Below are positions 1 to 5,943 of a stretch of DNA of 6,433 bases, one piece after another. Each line of letters begins with the position of its first letter. Within the stretch, counting starts at the first letter, position 1. A model generated the notes under the pieces. The model was not told the origin of the DNA. It saw only the letters and a program-made list of their open reading frames with translations, and ran no database searches. This stretch comes from an uncultured Subdoligranulum sp. (GTDB taxonomy: Bacteria; Bacillota_A; Clostridia; Oscillospirales; Ruminococcaceae): the NCBI GenBank assembly GCA_900772715.1, contig CAAGRN010000196.1, forward strand, positions 1-6,433. Direction: 5' to 3'. The position numbers and the translations under genes were made by a program.

Positions 1-76
1 GAACGGTATCAACTGACTCATAGGCGGGGTTGTGCAGGATTTTGCCGCGCACCGGCTTTAAGCCGAACAGCGCACG
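1..76. repeat. Left arm of a 76-bp perfect inverted repeat at the window edge (probable fold-back artefact)
   Basis: Bases 1-76 are, base for base, the reverse complement of 245-320; the match stops abruptly at 76/77. The arms are separated by 168 bp. The right arm is normal coding sequence of the PHP gene, whereas the left arm read on the + strand has in-frame stops at 14-16 (TGA) and 59-61 (TAA), so only the right arm makes sense as gene. A perfect inverted copy of coding sequence that starts exactly at the sequence edge is what a fold-back (snap-back) chimera or a hairpin at a contig end would produce. A true genomic inversion-duplication is possible but less likely. This stretch should not be used to infer a gene start. 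Confidence 0.93.
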
Positions 77-634
77 AGGCAGGCGGTTTTACAAAGCTGC
101 GCCGAGCTGGAGCAGCTTTGCCCGCAGTTCCGCACCGAGGAAGCGCTGGAACTTTGCAAAAACAGCGATACCTTATATAAGACCCACGTTATGCAGGTGC
201 TTTTGCAGTATGCCTTGGCGGACAGTATGTACGGCGACACCTACCGTGCGCTGTTCGGCTTAAAGCCGGTGCGCGGCAAAATCCTGCACAACCCCGCCTA
301 TGAGTCAGTTGATACCGTTCTGGCGCTTGCCAAACAGTGCCGCGCCGTTGTCGTGCTGGCGCATCCCAGCGTCTACCACAGTATGGAGCTGGCGCAGGAG
401 CTGATACAAGCCGGGCGCATTGACGGCGTTGAGATCGACCATCCCCGCAACACGCCGGAGGACAAGGCGCAGCTGACCGCTTGGGCGCAGCAGTACGATC
501 TGATCGTCACCGGCGGCACCGACTACCACGGTATGAACAGCGCCCACCCCCGCCCGGTAGGCACCTGCACCACCGCAGAGGAACAAATTTTGCGCATCCG
601 CGCCTTGGCGCAAAAGCGCAAGCAAGAAGTATAA
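77..634 (+). CDS. PHP-domain phosphoesterase (YciV/TrpH-like), 5'-truncated, C-terminal ~185 residues
   Basis: The protein resembles the stand-alone PHP-domain metal-dependent phosphoesterases of the YciV/TrpH type, cytosolic enzymes that hydrolyse phosphate esters of small nucleotides or short RNA ends; the exact substrate is not predictable here. Two C-terminal metal-site motifs are visible: VVVLAHP, with its His codon at 362-364, and GGTDYHG, with Asp at 521-523 and His at 527-529. Between them GVEIDHPRNTPED matches the usual family segment. About 100 N-terminal residues, including the HxH motif expected near the start, are missing. The frame is believable from about base 77 and is broken upstream by the inverted repeat. 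An ATG at 191 could be called as a start, but it falls inside a well-conserved helix and would be an artefact of the truncation. The stop overlaps the ribosome binding site of the next gene, indicating co-transcription. Confidence 0.85.
   Translation, partial: RQAVLQSCAELEQLCPQFRTEEALELCKNSDTLYKTHVMQVLLQYALADSMYGDTYRALFGLKPVRGKILHNPAYESVDTVLALAKQCRAVVVLAHPSVYHSMELAQELIQAGRIDGVEIDHPRNTPEDKAQLTAWAQQYDLIVTGGTDYHGMNSAHPRPVGTCTTAEEQILRIRALAQKRKQEV
245..320. repeat. Right arm of the 76-bp inverted repeat
   Basis: This is the exact reverse complement of 1-76. It lies in frame inside the PHP-domain gene and its translation fits the protein on both sides, so this arm is taken as the original copy. 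Confidence 0.93.
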
Positions 635-646
635 AGGAGAATTCTT

Positions 647-901
647 ATGACCTTCACTTACAAAAACAAGGGTGTCTGCTCCCGCAGCACCGAGATCGAA
701 CTCAACCCCGACCACACCATTGCCTCCGTCAAGGTGGAGGGCGGCTGCAACGGCAACCTGAAGGGGATTTCCCAGCTGCTTGTCGGCATGAAAGCCGAGG
801 ACGCCATTGCCCGTATGCAGGGTACGGTGTGCGGCAGCAAGTCCACCAGCTGCCCCGACCAGATCGCCCACGCGCTGCAGGCCGCCTTGGAGCAGCTGTA
901 A
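647..901 (+). CDS. TSCPD domain-containing small protein (TIGR03905-like)
   Basis: This 84-residue protein matches the short stand-alone TSCPD family (TIGR03905 type): the family motif T-S-C-P-D is literally present at residues 67-71, and a GGCNGN motif lies at 32-37. The same domain is found at the C-terminus of some adenosylcobalamin-dependent ribonucleotide reductases. The function of the stand-alone form is not established, so none is assigned. Four cysteines (11, 34, 62, 69) fall in the conserved segments and could form a metal or redox site, which is inference. The ATG at 647 follows an AAGGAG site that begins right after the previous stop codon (632-634), leaving only 12 nt between the genes; the next gene starts 20 nt downstream. 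It is therefore the middle gene of a three-gene transcription unit. There is no signal peptide or membrane segment, so it should be cytosolic. Confidence 0.9.
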   Translation: MTFTYKNKGVCSRSTEIELNPDHTIASVKVEGGCNGNLKGISQLLVGMKAEDAIARMQGTVCGSKSTSCPDQIAHALQAALEQL

Positions 902-921
902 TTTTATAACGGGAGAATATC

Positions 922-2700
922 ATGGATTGCTTCCACTATCCCTTGGATACCGAAACCCTGCTGCGCAAAAAGCGCCGCCTGCGCCGCGAACTGTTGGCTC
1001 AGAACCCCCATGCGCTGCACAAAAAAATTGCCATTCTGGGCGGCTCCACCACCAACGAGGTCGCCGACCAGCTGGGTCTTTTCTTGCTGCAATACGGCAT
1101 TGAGGCAGAGTTTTATCAAAGCGAATACGGGCAGTATTGGCAGGACGCCATGTTCGGCAGCCCGGAACTGGATGCGTTTCACCCGGATGTCATCTACATC
1201 CACACCACTTGGCGCAACCTGACCGACCTGCCCACCACCGCCGACAGCGCCGCCGACATCGACGCGATGCTGGATGCGCAGTACACCCATTTTGAAACCA
1301 TGTGGCAGGCGCTGGCGCAAAAGTTCGGCTGCCCGGTGATCCAGAACAACTTTGACCGCCCCAACTATCGGCTGATGGGCAACCGCGATATCTGGGATAT
1401 TCACGGGCGCTCCAACTTTATCAGCCGGCTGAACCAGCGGTTCTACGCCTATGCCGCCGCGCACGAGAATTTCTATATCAACGATATCGACTACCTCTCC
1501 GCCGATTACGGTCTGACCGCTTGGGGCGATGCATTTTTCTGGCATATGTACAAGTACGCCCTGTGTCTGGATGCCATTCCCTCGCTTGCCAACAGCGTTG
1601 CCAACATTGTAAAATCCATCTACGGGCGCAACAAAAAGGCGCTGGTGCTGGACTTGGACAACACCCTGTGGGGCGGCATTGTGGGCGACGACGGCGTGGA
1701 CGGTCTTGCCATCGGTCCCGAAGTACCCGAGGGGCAGGTCTATGCCGAATTCCAGAGCTACTGCAAGGCGCTGAAATCCATCGGCGTGATTCTGGCGGTG
1801 GACTCCAAAAACGAGGAAGCCAACGCCCTGGCTGGTCTCAACCACCCGGACGGCGTACTGCGTCCCGACGATTTTGTTTGCATCAAAGCCAACTGGGAGC
1901 CGAAGGACCGCAACCTGCTGGCGATGGCGTCCGAGCTGAGCCTTGGCGCCGACAGCTTCGTCTTTGCCGACGACAACCCTGCCGAGCGCGCCATTGTTGC
2001 CGCGCAGGTTCCCGGCGCTGCCGTGCCTGCCATGGACGGTGCCGAAAACTACATCAAGACGTTGGATCATGGCGGGTATTTTGAGGTGACCGCCCTGTCG
2101 AAAGAGGACCTCAAAAAAACCGAGCTGTACCACCAGAATGCCGAGCGCGCCAAGGCGCAGGCAGCCTTTGCCGACTATGGCGAATATCTGGACAGCCTGC
2201 AAATGACCGCAACGATCCAAGGCTTTGCCCCGCTGTACATCCAGCGCATTGCCCAGCTGACCAACAAGTCCAACCAGTTCAATCTGACCACGCTGCGCTG
2301 CTCCGAGGAGGACATCCGCGCCATGGCAGAGGACGCCGACTATCTCTGCCTGTGCGGCAAGCTGGTGGATAAATTTGGCGACAACGGCATTGTCACCGTT
2401 GTGGCGGGGCAGCAGCAGGGAAGTGCACTGCATATGCGCCTGTGGCTGATGAGCTGCCGCGTACTCAAGCGCGGTATGGAGGATGCCATGATGGACACCC
2501 TGATGCGCCACGCCGCCGCCCGCGGCATTAAAAAGATAGTCGGCTACTATTACCCCACCGCCAAAAACGCGATGGTGCGCGAATTTTATGCACAGTTTGG
2601 CTTTGCCAAGACGCAGGAATCCGAGCAAGGCACCACGTGGGAGCTGAACGTTGCCGATTATCTTCCCCGCAACCCCCATATGAAAATCGAGGAAGCGTAA
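922..2700 (+). CDS. FkbH-like protein: HAD-IIIC phosphatase with C-terminal GNAT-like domain
   Basis: This 592-residue protein has the full FkbH-like layout. An N-terminal SGNH-like region contains GGSTTNE at 40-46. A HAD subfamily IIIC core shows motif I DLDNTLWGG (catalytic D244 and D246), motif II around D294-S295-K296, the motif III lysine K328 and motif IV FADDNPAER (D350, D351). A C-terminal acyltransferase-like domain has NKSNQFNLTT at 448-457, GDNGIV and MSCRV with C512. Characterised FkbH enzymes take 1,3-bisphosphoglycerate, remove phosphate and load a glyceryl unit onto an acyl carrier protein for polyketide extender-unit synthesis. Whether this one does so is unknown, because no carrier protein, dehydrogenase or synthase gene lies beside it. 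In many gut Firmicutes such proteins occur outside polyketide clusters, so a role in surface-glycan or lipid modification is an alternative. A GGGAGA site precedes the ATG. It ends the operon, directly before a strong terminator. Confidence 0.92.
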   Translation: MDCFHYPLDTETLLRKKRRLRRELLAQNPHALHKKIAILGGSTTNEVADQLGLFLLQYGIEAEFYQSEYGQYWQDAMFGSPELDAFHPDVIYIHTTWRNLTDLPTTADSAADIDAMLDAQYTHFETMWQALAQKFGCPVIQNNFDRPNYRLMGNRDIWDIHGRSNFISRLNQRFYAYAAAHENFYINDIDYLSADYGLTAWGDAFFWHMYKYALCLDAIPSLANSVANIVKSIYGRNKKALVLDLDNTLWGGIVGDDGVDGLAIGPEVPEGQVYAEFQSYCKALKSIGVILAVDSKNEEANALAGLNHPDGVLRPDDFVCIKANWEPKDRNLLAMASELSLGADSFVFADDNPAERAIVAAQVPGAAVPAMDGAENYIKTLDHGGYFEVTALSKEDLKKTELYHQNAERAKAQAAFADYGEYLDSLQMTATIQGFAPLYIQRIAQLTNKSNQFNLTTLRCSEEDIRAMAEDADYLCLCGKLVDKFGDNGIVTVVAGQQQGSALHMRLWLMSCRVLKRGMEDAMMDTLMRHAAARGIKKIVGYYYPTAKNAMVREFYAQFGFAKTQESEQGTTWELNVADYLPRNPHMKIEEA

Positions 2701-2719
2701 AGCCTTATAAAACAGCAAT

Positions 2720-2754
2720 CGCCCTGCCGCATTTTTTGCGGCAGGGCGTTTTTT
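2720..2754 (+). terminator. Rho-independent terminator after the FkbH-like gene
   Basis: An 11-bp perfect GC-rich stem (CGCCCTGCCGC at 2720-2730 pairing with GCGGCAGGGCG at 2738-2748) closes a loop of A plus six T, and six T residues follow at 2749-2754. It begins about 20 nt after the FkbH stop codon and is oriented for + strand transcripts. galT converges from the other side and stops at 2767. On the - strand the hairpin is not followed by a good U-run, so it would work less well in that direction. Confidence 0.93.
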
Positions 2755-2766
2755 GTGTTATACGGT

Positions 2767-4335
2767 TCAGGCTTTCTTGAAGCCGACGCTGTTCATAAAG
2801 CGCACGAAGGCTTCCTGACCGTCCTTGTCCTGCTTAAAGACGCCGGCGTTTTCCAACACATGGCTGAACACCACGCCGATTTCCTTCTTGACGACCTTGT
2901 TCGCCTCGCTCTCGGACAGGGCGGTGCCGTACTTGGCGATCAAACTGTCGATCCAATCCGCGTGAACCGCCAAGTCCGAGCCTTCGCTGCGGCTGGTGTT
3001 GGCAGCCTTGCCGCACAGGATGTCGGCAATTTTCGCGCCTTGGGTCTTGAGGCGTGCGGGCAAAATGGCAAGACCCATCACCTCGATCAGACCGATGTTT
3101 TCTTTCTTGATATTGTGGTATTCCTTATGCGGGTGGAAGATACCATCGGGGAATTCCTCGCTGGTGCGGTTGTTGCGCAGCGCCAAATCCAGAATAAAGC
3201 CATCCTTCTCGTCATAGTGCAAAATCGGCGTCACAGTGTTGTGGGGGGTGTCGCCGGTGCGGGCAAGGATGCCCACGCTCTCGTCGCTGTAATTGCGCCA
3301 CGCTGTCAAAATATTGTTGGCAACATTCTGCAGCTGCTGGCTGCTGCGTCCCACCAGACGCACCGCAGAAACCGGCCAATTCAAAATGCCGGCACGCACG
3401 CCGGGGTAGCGCACATCGGTCATAGGCACGGCAACGCCCGCCTTCTGCATGGGGAATACATACCGTCCGCCCTGGAAGTGGCTGTGGCTCAGGATGCTGC
3501 CGCCGACAATGGGCAGGTCTGCGTTGGAGCCGCAGGTGTAATGGGGGAACTGCGCCACAAAATCAAAGATTTCTGCCAGCGTCTGGCGATCCATCTCCAT
3601 GGGCTTGTGGCTTTCATGCAGCATAATGCAATGCTCGTGGAAGTAGGCGTAGGGGCTGTACTGCAAATAGAACTGCTGACCAGCCAGTTGGATGGGTACG
3701 ATGCGGTGGGTCTGGCGGGCAGGGAAGTTGATGCGCCCGGCGTAGCCGATGTTTTCCTTGCACAGCATACAGGCGGGGTAGCCGCTCTTGGGCTGCAGAC
3801 GCTCCAGCGCAATGGTCTTGGGGTCTTTTTCGGGCTTGGTCAGGTTGATGGTGATTTCCAGCTCCCCGTAGGGGGTCTCGGTGTTCCACTGGATGTTCTT
3901 GGCGATCTGCGCGGTGCGGATATAGTTGGTCACCACGCACAGGTCATAGAACCAATCGGTGGCAGCCTTGGCGCCCTTTTTGTCGTAAAGCTTTTTAAAC
4001 TTTTTGCAGACCTCACTCTCGCGCGGCATCAGGGCGCCCATCAGGCGGGTTTCAAAGTTGATGCGGTACTGATCCACACTGCCGTCCAAAAGCCCCTTTT
4101 GGGCAGAAAGCTCGACCATCTCGTCCAGCAGCGCCGCCGGGGTTTCGGGGTTTTCCTTGGGCAGCTTTTCCTCGCTGGGGGCGGGCAGTGCCAGCAGATC
4201 CAGCAGTGTGTTGCGCGCCACGATCTCATCCAGATCTTTGATAAGCTTGTGCTTGCGCCCAAAGCGCAGCAAGCGTTCTACATCCAGCGCAAGGCGGGCG
4301 TCACGCTGTTCCGGGGTCCATGCAGTAACATCCAT
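2767..4335 (-). CDS. galT: UDP-glucose--hexose-1-phosphate uridylyltransferase, class II (GalT)
   Basis: GalT swaps UMP between UDP-glucose and galactose-1-phosphate in the Leloir pathway of galactose use, in the cytosol. The 522-residue protein belongs to the Firmicutes-type class II family, which is longer than the class I enzyme. The family signature DLPIVGGSILSHSHFQGG is visible, with the active-site pair H284 and H286; other typical segments are GYPACMLCKENIGYAGR and ENIGLIEVMGLAILPARL. As I remember the class II signature, the residue between the two histidines is normally acidic or Asn, but here it is Ser285. The start at 4335 is chosen because AGGAGGC sits 5 nt upstream; an in-frame ATG further up (4413) lacks such a site and would add 26 unrelated residues. 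galK and galE are not in the window. The gene lies 159 nt downstream of the MerR regulator in the same direction and has a candidate promoter of its own. Confidence 0.96.
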   Translation of the reverse strand: MDVTAWTPEQRDARLALDVERLLRFGRKHKLIKDLDEIVARNTLLDLLALPAPSEEKLPKENPETPAALLDEMVELSAQKGLLDGSVDQYRINFETRLMGALMPRESEVCKKFKKLYDKKGAKAATDWFYDLCVVTNYIRTAQIAKNIQWNTETPYGELEITINLTKPEKDPKTIALERLQPKSGYPACMLCKENIGYAGRINFPARQTHRIVPIQLAGQQFYLQYSPYAYFHEHCIMLHESHKPMEMDRQTLAEIFDFVAQFPHYTCGSNADLPIVGGSILSHSHFQGGRYVFPMQKAGVAVPMTDVRYPGVRAGILNWPVSAVRLVGRSSQQLQNVANNILTAWRNYSDESVGILARTGDTPHNTVTPILHYDEKDGFILDLALRNNRTSEEFPDGIFHPHKEYHNIKKENIGLIEVMGLAILPARLKTQGAKIADILCGKAANTSRSEGSDLAVHADWIDSLIAKYGTALSESEANKVVKKEIGVVFSHVLENAGVFKQDKDGQEAFVRFMNSVGFKKA

Positions 4336-4340
4336 AAGTA

Positions 4341-4347
4341 GCCTCCT
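4341..4347 (-). promoter_or_regulatory. Ribosome binding site of galT (decides the start)
   Basis: On the - strand this reads AGGAGGC, followed by TACTT and the ATG at 4335. It is a near-ideal Shine-Dalgarno site with 5-nt spacing and excludes the longer reading frame starting at 4413. Confidence 0.9.
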
Positions 4348-4469
4348 ATAACGGTGAGTCGTTGTATGTGTTGTCTTAACCATACCGCAAAACCTCATAG
4401 TTTTCCATAGCAAAGTGTGCCAAACTTTTGCAGTTTTAGCCCACAGCCCGAAGCACGTTTGTTACTGCT

Positions 4470-4498
4470 ATTGTCGCATTTTGTCGTGGGTTTGTCAA
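4470..4498 (-). promoter_or_regulatory. Candidate sigma-A promoter for galT, overlapping the merR stop codon
   Basis: On the - strand a perfect -35 box TTGACA (4493-4498) is followed by a 17-bp spacer and a -10 box GACAAT (4470-4475, 4 of 6 consensus bases). Transcription would start near 4463 and give a leader of about 128 nt before galT. The -35 box contains the merR stop codon (4495-4497). A weaker alternative lies closer to galT: TTGGCA (4418-4423), 18-bp spacer, TATGAG (4394-4399). No terminator separates merR from galT, so readthrough is also possible. Confidence 0.55.
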
Positions 4499-5379
4499 TG
4501 TTTGTCGTTGTGGTTGTACAACCAGTAAAAATCGTACACACTCTTGGCGATTACCACGGCGGCAAAGCCGCCCAGCAAAGCCCAGCCGTCGGCAGAGTTC
4601 AGCATCCCCTGCGCGCCCAGCACCACCGCAATTATCAACAGCAGCAAAATTCCGGGCAGTGCCTTGTGCAAACTGCGCTGCAAACGGCGGCGGGGGGCAG
4701 GCACGGCGGCGTCCGCATCGCTTGCGCCCACCATTTGGCAGGAAATATGCGCCGTAGGCACCCGCATCACGGGGGTGTAGACCACCCGCGCCGTGTACTC
4801 GGCACCGTTCAGGGTAAAGCGCGGGGTCATACTTTCGTGCGTGATGACAATATCCAGATTCTGCTGCTCGGCATAGGCAAACAGCGCCGCGCTGACCTGC
4901 TGCGGTGTGCGCACCTCGCTGTCCGGCGTAAAGGAAAACTGCTCCTTGGCAAGCGCGGACGCCACCTTGGTATAATCCTGCACCCAGCCGGTAAACCAGC
5001 CCGCTTGGGCAGGGGCTTCCATCCGGGTCAGGCAGGCATCCACGTCCAGCGCATCGGCACTGCAGCAGGTTTCGTTCAGTTCGCCGCAAAAATCTGCGGC
5101 AGCCTTTAAGGTCTGCATACGGTCCTTCAAACGCTGCTTTTGCGCCAGCGCCGCATCGGACAGGGCGGTCTTGCCCTGCAAAACATCGCGGATATCCTCC
5201 ACCGGCATATCCACGCTGCGCAAAATACGGATCATCTTCAGGGTGCGCATATTTTCCTCGGTGTATTGGCGGTAGTCGTTGTCCGGATTGCGGGCGGGGG
5301 TAATCAGCCCGGCTTGCTCATAATAGCGGATGTTCCGTTCCGAAATGCCGGATTTTTGTGCTGCTTGTTTGATATTCAT
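4495..5379 (-). CDS. MerR-family transcriptional regulator with two C-terminal transmembrane segments
   Basis: The first ~70 residues form a MerR-type winged helix-turn-helix: MNIKQAAQKSGISERNIRYYE, then EQAGLITPARN and the wing/second-helix segment DYRQYTEEN and VDMPVEDIRDVL. Residues ~72-97 look like the usual dimerisation coiled coil. Residues ~125-218 form a soluble domain that I cannot assign to an effector class. The end is unusual: a basic stretch (RRRLQRSLHK, 230-239) leads into two hydrophobic segments at about 240-260 and 266-288, with a short charged tail. By the positive-inside rule both termini would be cytosolic, so the DNA-binding domain would be tethered to the inner face of the membrane. 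Cysteines at 98, 105, 106, 116 and 214 leave metal or redox sensing open but unproven. The ATG at 5379 follows AAGGAGGTG with 8-nt spacing. A self-regulating operator lies just upstream. The inducing signal is unknown. Confidence 0.9.
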   Translation of the reverse strand: MNIKQAAQKSGISERNIRYYEQAGLITPARNPDNDYRQYTEENMRTLKMIRILRSVDMPVEDIRDVLQGKTALSDAALAQKQRLKDRMQTLKAAADFCGELNETCCSADALDVDACLTRMEAPAQAGWFTGWVQDYTKVASALAKEQFSFTPDSEVRTPQQVSAALFAYAEQQNLDIVITHESMTPRFTLNGAEYTARVVYTPVMRVPTAHISCQMVGASDADAAVPAPRRRLQRSLHKALPGILLLLIIAVVLGAQGMLNSADGWALLGGFAAVVIAKSVYDFYWLYNHNDKH

Positions 5380-5404
5380 TGTGCAGGCACCTCCTTACGG
5401 CTTC

Positions 5405-5435
5405 ACTGTACACCCTCCAGCCACTGGAAGGTCAA
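5405..5435 (-). promoter_or_regulatory. merR promoter with 19-bp spacer and palindromic MerR-type operator
   Basis: On the - strand a -35 box TTGACC (5430-5435) and a -10 box TACAGT (5405-5410) are separated by 19 bp instead of the usual 17. The spacer carries an inverted repeat at 5412-5432: arms ACCTTCCAG and CTGGAGGGT around a 3-bp centre, with one mismatch between arms. Overlong spacers filled by such a dyad are the hallmark of promoters that MerR proteins activate by DNA distortion. The site lies upstream of merR itself, so autoregulation is the natural reading. A run of eight A directly upstream (5438-5445) could act as an UP element. Confidence 0.88.
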
Positions 5436-5474
5436 GCTTTTTTTTAAATAATCATACCATATCCCTTGAAAATG

Positions 5475-5483
5475 TGCTATACT
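5475..5483 (+). promoter_or_regulatory. Extended -10 promoter for the 129-residue protein and cca
   Basis: The + strand reads TGC followed by TATACT (5478-5483), an extended -10 element; no good -35 box stands 17 bp upstream. Transcription would begin near 5490, about 30 nt before the start codon at 5520. It diverges from the merR promoter, with about 42 bp between the merR -35 box and this -10 box, so MerR binding could in principle influence it. Confidence 0.55.
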
Positions 5484-5503
5484 GTAAGAAACTATTTATG
5501 TAA

Positions 5504-5510
5504 AGAGGGA
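5504..5510 (+). promoter_or_regulatory. Ribosome binding site deciding the start at 5520
   Basis: AGAGGGA lies 9 nt before the ATG at 5520. An in-frame ATG at 5466 lies upstream of the predicted -10 box, so it would not be in the transcript and is rejected. Confidence 0.7.
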
Positions 5511-5519
5511 AAATGTACT

Positions 5520-5909
5520 ATGTATCAACTTGGTGACAGCAAACTGGAAGTCCGCGAGCTGCTGGTCAAGGCGTTTGCCTCCGCGTGGGAGGGCGGCGAC
5601 CAGACCGTAGACCGCGATACCTATATCAACAGCAGCATCCATGTGATCGACTCTCTGCAAGTGGGCCCCGAAATGATCTACGGCGAGGAAGGGCAGGGGC
5701 TTTTGGACAGCGAGCTGGATCATCTGCCCGATTTGCTGCGTGCCGACGGCGCTTGGGTCTACTACGAAGTCCCCGCCGAAAATTTCTTTATCCTGACTTG
5801 GATGGCTGACCCCGAAAAGGCGCAGCAAAAAATCGAGGTTTTGCGCAAAGAGGAACCCGATTGCGTAGCCTGCGTGGTGGACCTTGCCCAGCAGTGGCAG
5901 ATTCAGTAA
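5520..5909 (+). CDS. Hypothetical protein, 129 residues, acidic, with a C-terminal CxxC
   Basis: I do not recognise this protein. It is 129 residues, clearly acidic, and has no signal peptide or membrane segment, so it is probably cytosolic. It looks like a compact alpha/beta domain: a helical start (ELLVKAFASAW), a middle with INSSIHVIDSLQVGPEMIYGE, hydrophobic strands (AWVYYEVP, NFFILTWM), then a helix DPEKAQQKIEVLRKEEP and a final strand. Cys115 and Cys118 form a CVAC pair near the C-terminus, which might be structural, metal-binding or redox-active; the sequence alone does not decide. Codon use resembles that of the neighbours, so there is no sign of recent transfer. It is the first gene after the divergent promoter, and the tRNA nucleotidyltransferase gene starts 34 nt after its stop with no terminator between, so the two are probably co-transcribed. 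Confidence 0.8.
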   Translation: MYQLGDSKLEVRELLVKAFASAWEGGDQTVDRDTYINSSIHVIDSLQVGPEMIYGEEGQGLLDSELDHLPDLLRADGAWVYYEVPAENFFILTWMADPEKAQQKIEVLRKEEPDCVACVVDLAQQWQIQ

Positions 5910-5943
5910 CCTTACCCTAATTTCTTTACAAAGGAGGTGCAGA

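Noticed and set aside
305..871. A 188-codon - strand frame spanning the PHP and TSCPD genes
   Set aside because: It overlaps two clear families on the other strand and crosses a gene boundary without any motif of its own.
904..2718. A 604-codon open frame on the - strand opposite the FkbH-like gene
   Set aside because: The + strand frame shows complete HAD and GNAT-like motifs, a ribosome binding site and a terminator. The opposite frame has no recognisable motif and low-complexity Gly/Val/His-rich composition typical of the antisense of a GC-rich gene.
2755..4341. A 528-codon open frame on the + strand opposite galT
   Set aside because: It is the antisense shadow of a clear class II galT. 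It starts within the tail of the terminator, lacks a ribosome binding site and has no family motif.
4336..4413. N-terminal extension of GalT to an upstream ATG at 4413
   Set aside because: The ideal AGGAGGC site at 4341-4347 places the start at 4335. The added 26 residues (Thr/His/Arg-rich) do not resemble the family.
4417..5109. A 230-codon open frame on the + strand opposite the MerR gene
   Set aside because: It lies antisense to a well-supported MerR protein and has no recognisable domain or translation signal.
5412..5445. Intrinsic terminator on the + strand (hairpin followed by eight T)
   Set aside because: The hairpin is the MerR operator dyad, six bases separate it from the T-run, and no + strand gene ends upstream. 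It is better explained as operator plus A-tract upstream of the merR -35 box.
5466..5483. TTGAAA (5466-5471) as the -35 partner of TATACT
   Set aside because: The spacing is only 6 bp. The extended -10 form explains the promoter better.
5466..5519. N-terminal extension of the 129-residue protein to an ATG at 5466
   Set aside because: It would place the promoter -10 box inside the coding region. The ATG at 5520 has its own ribosome binding site.
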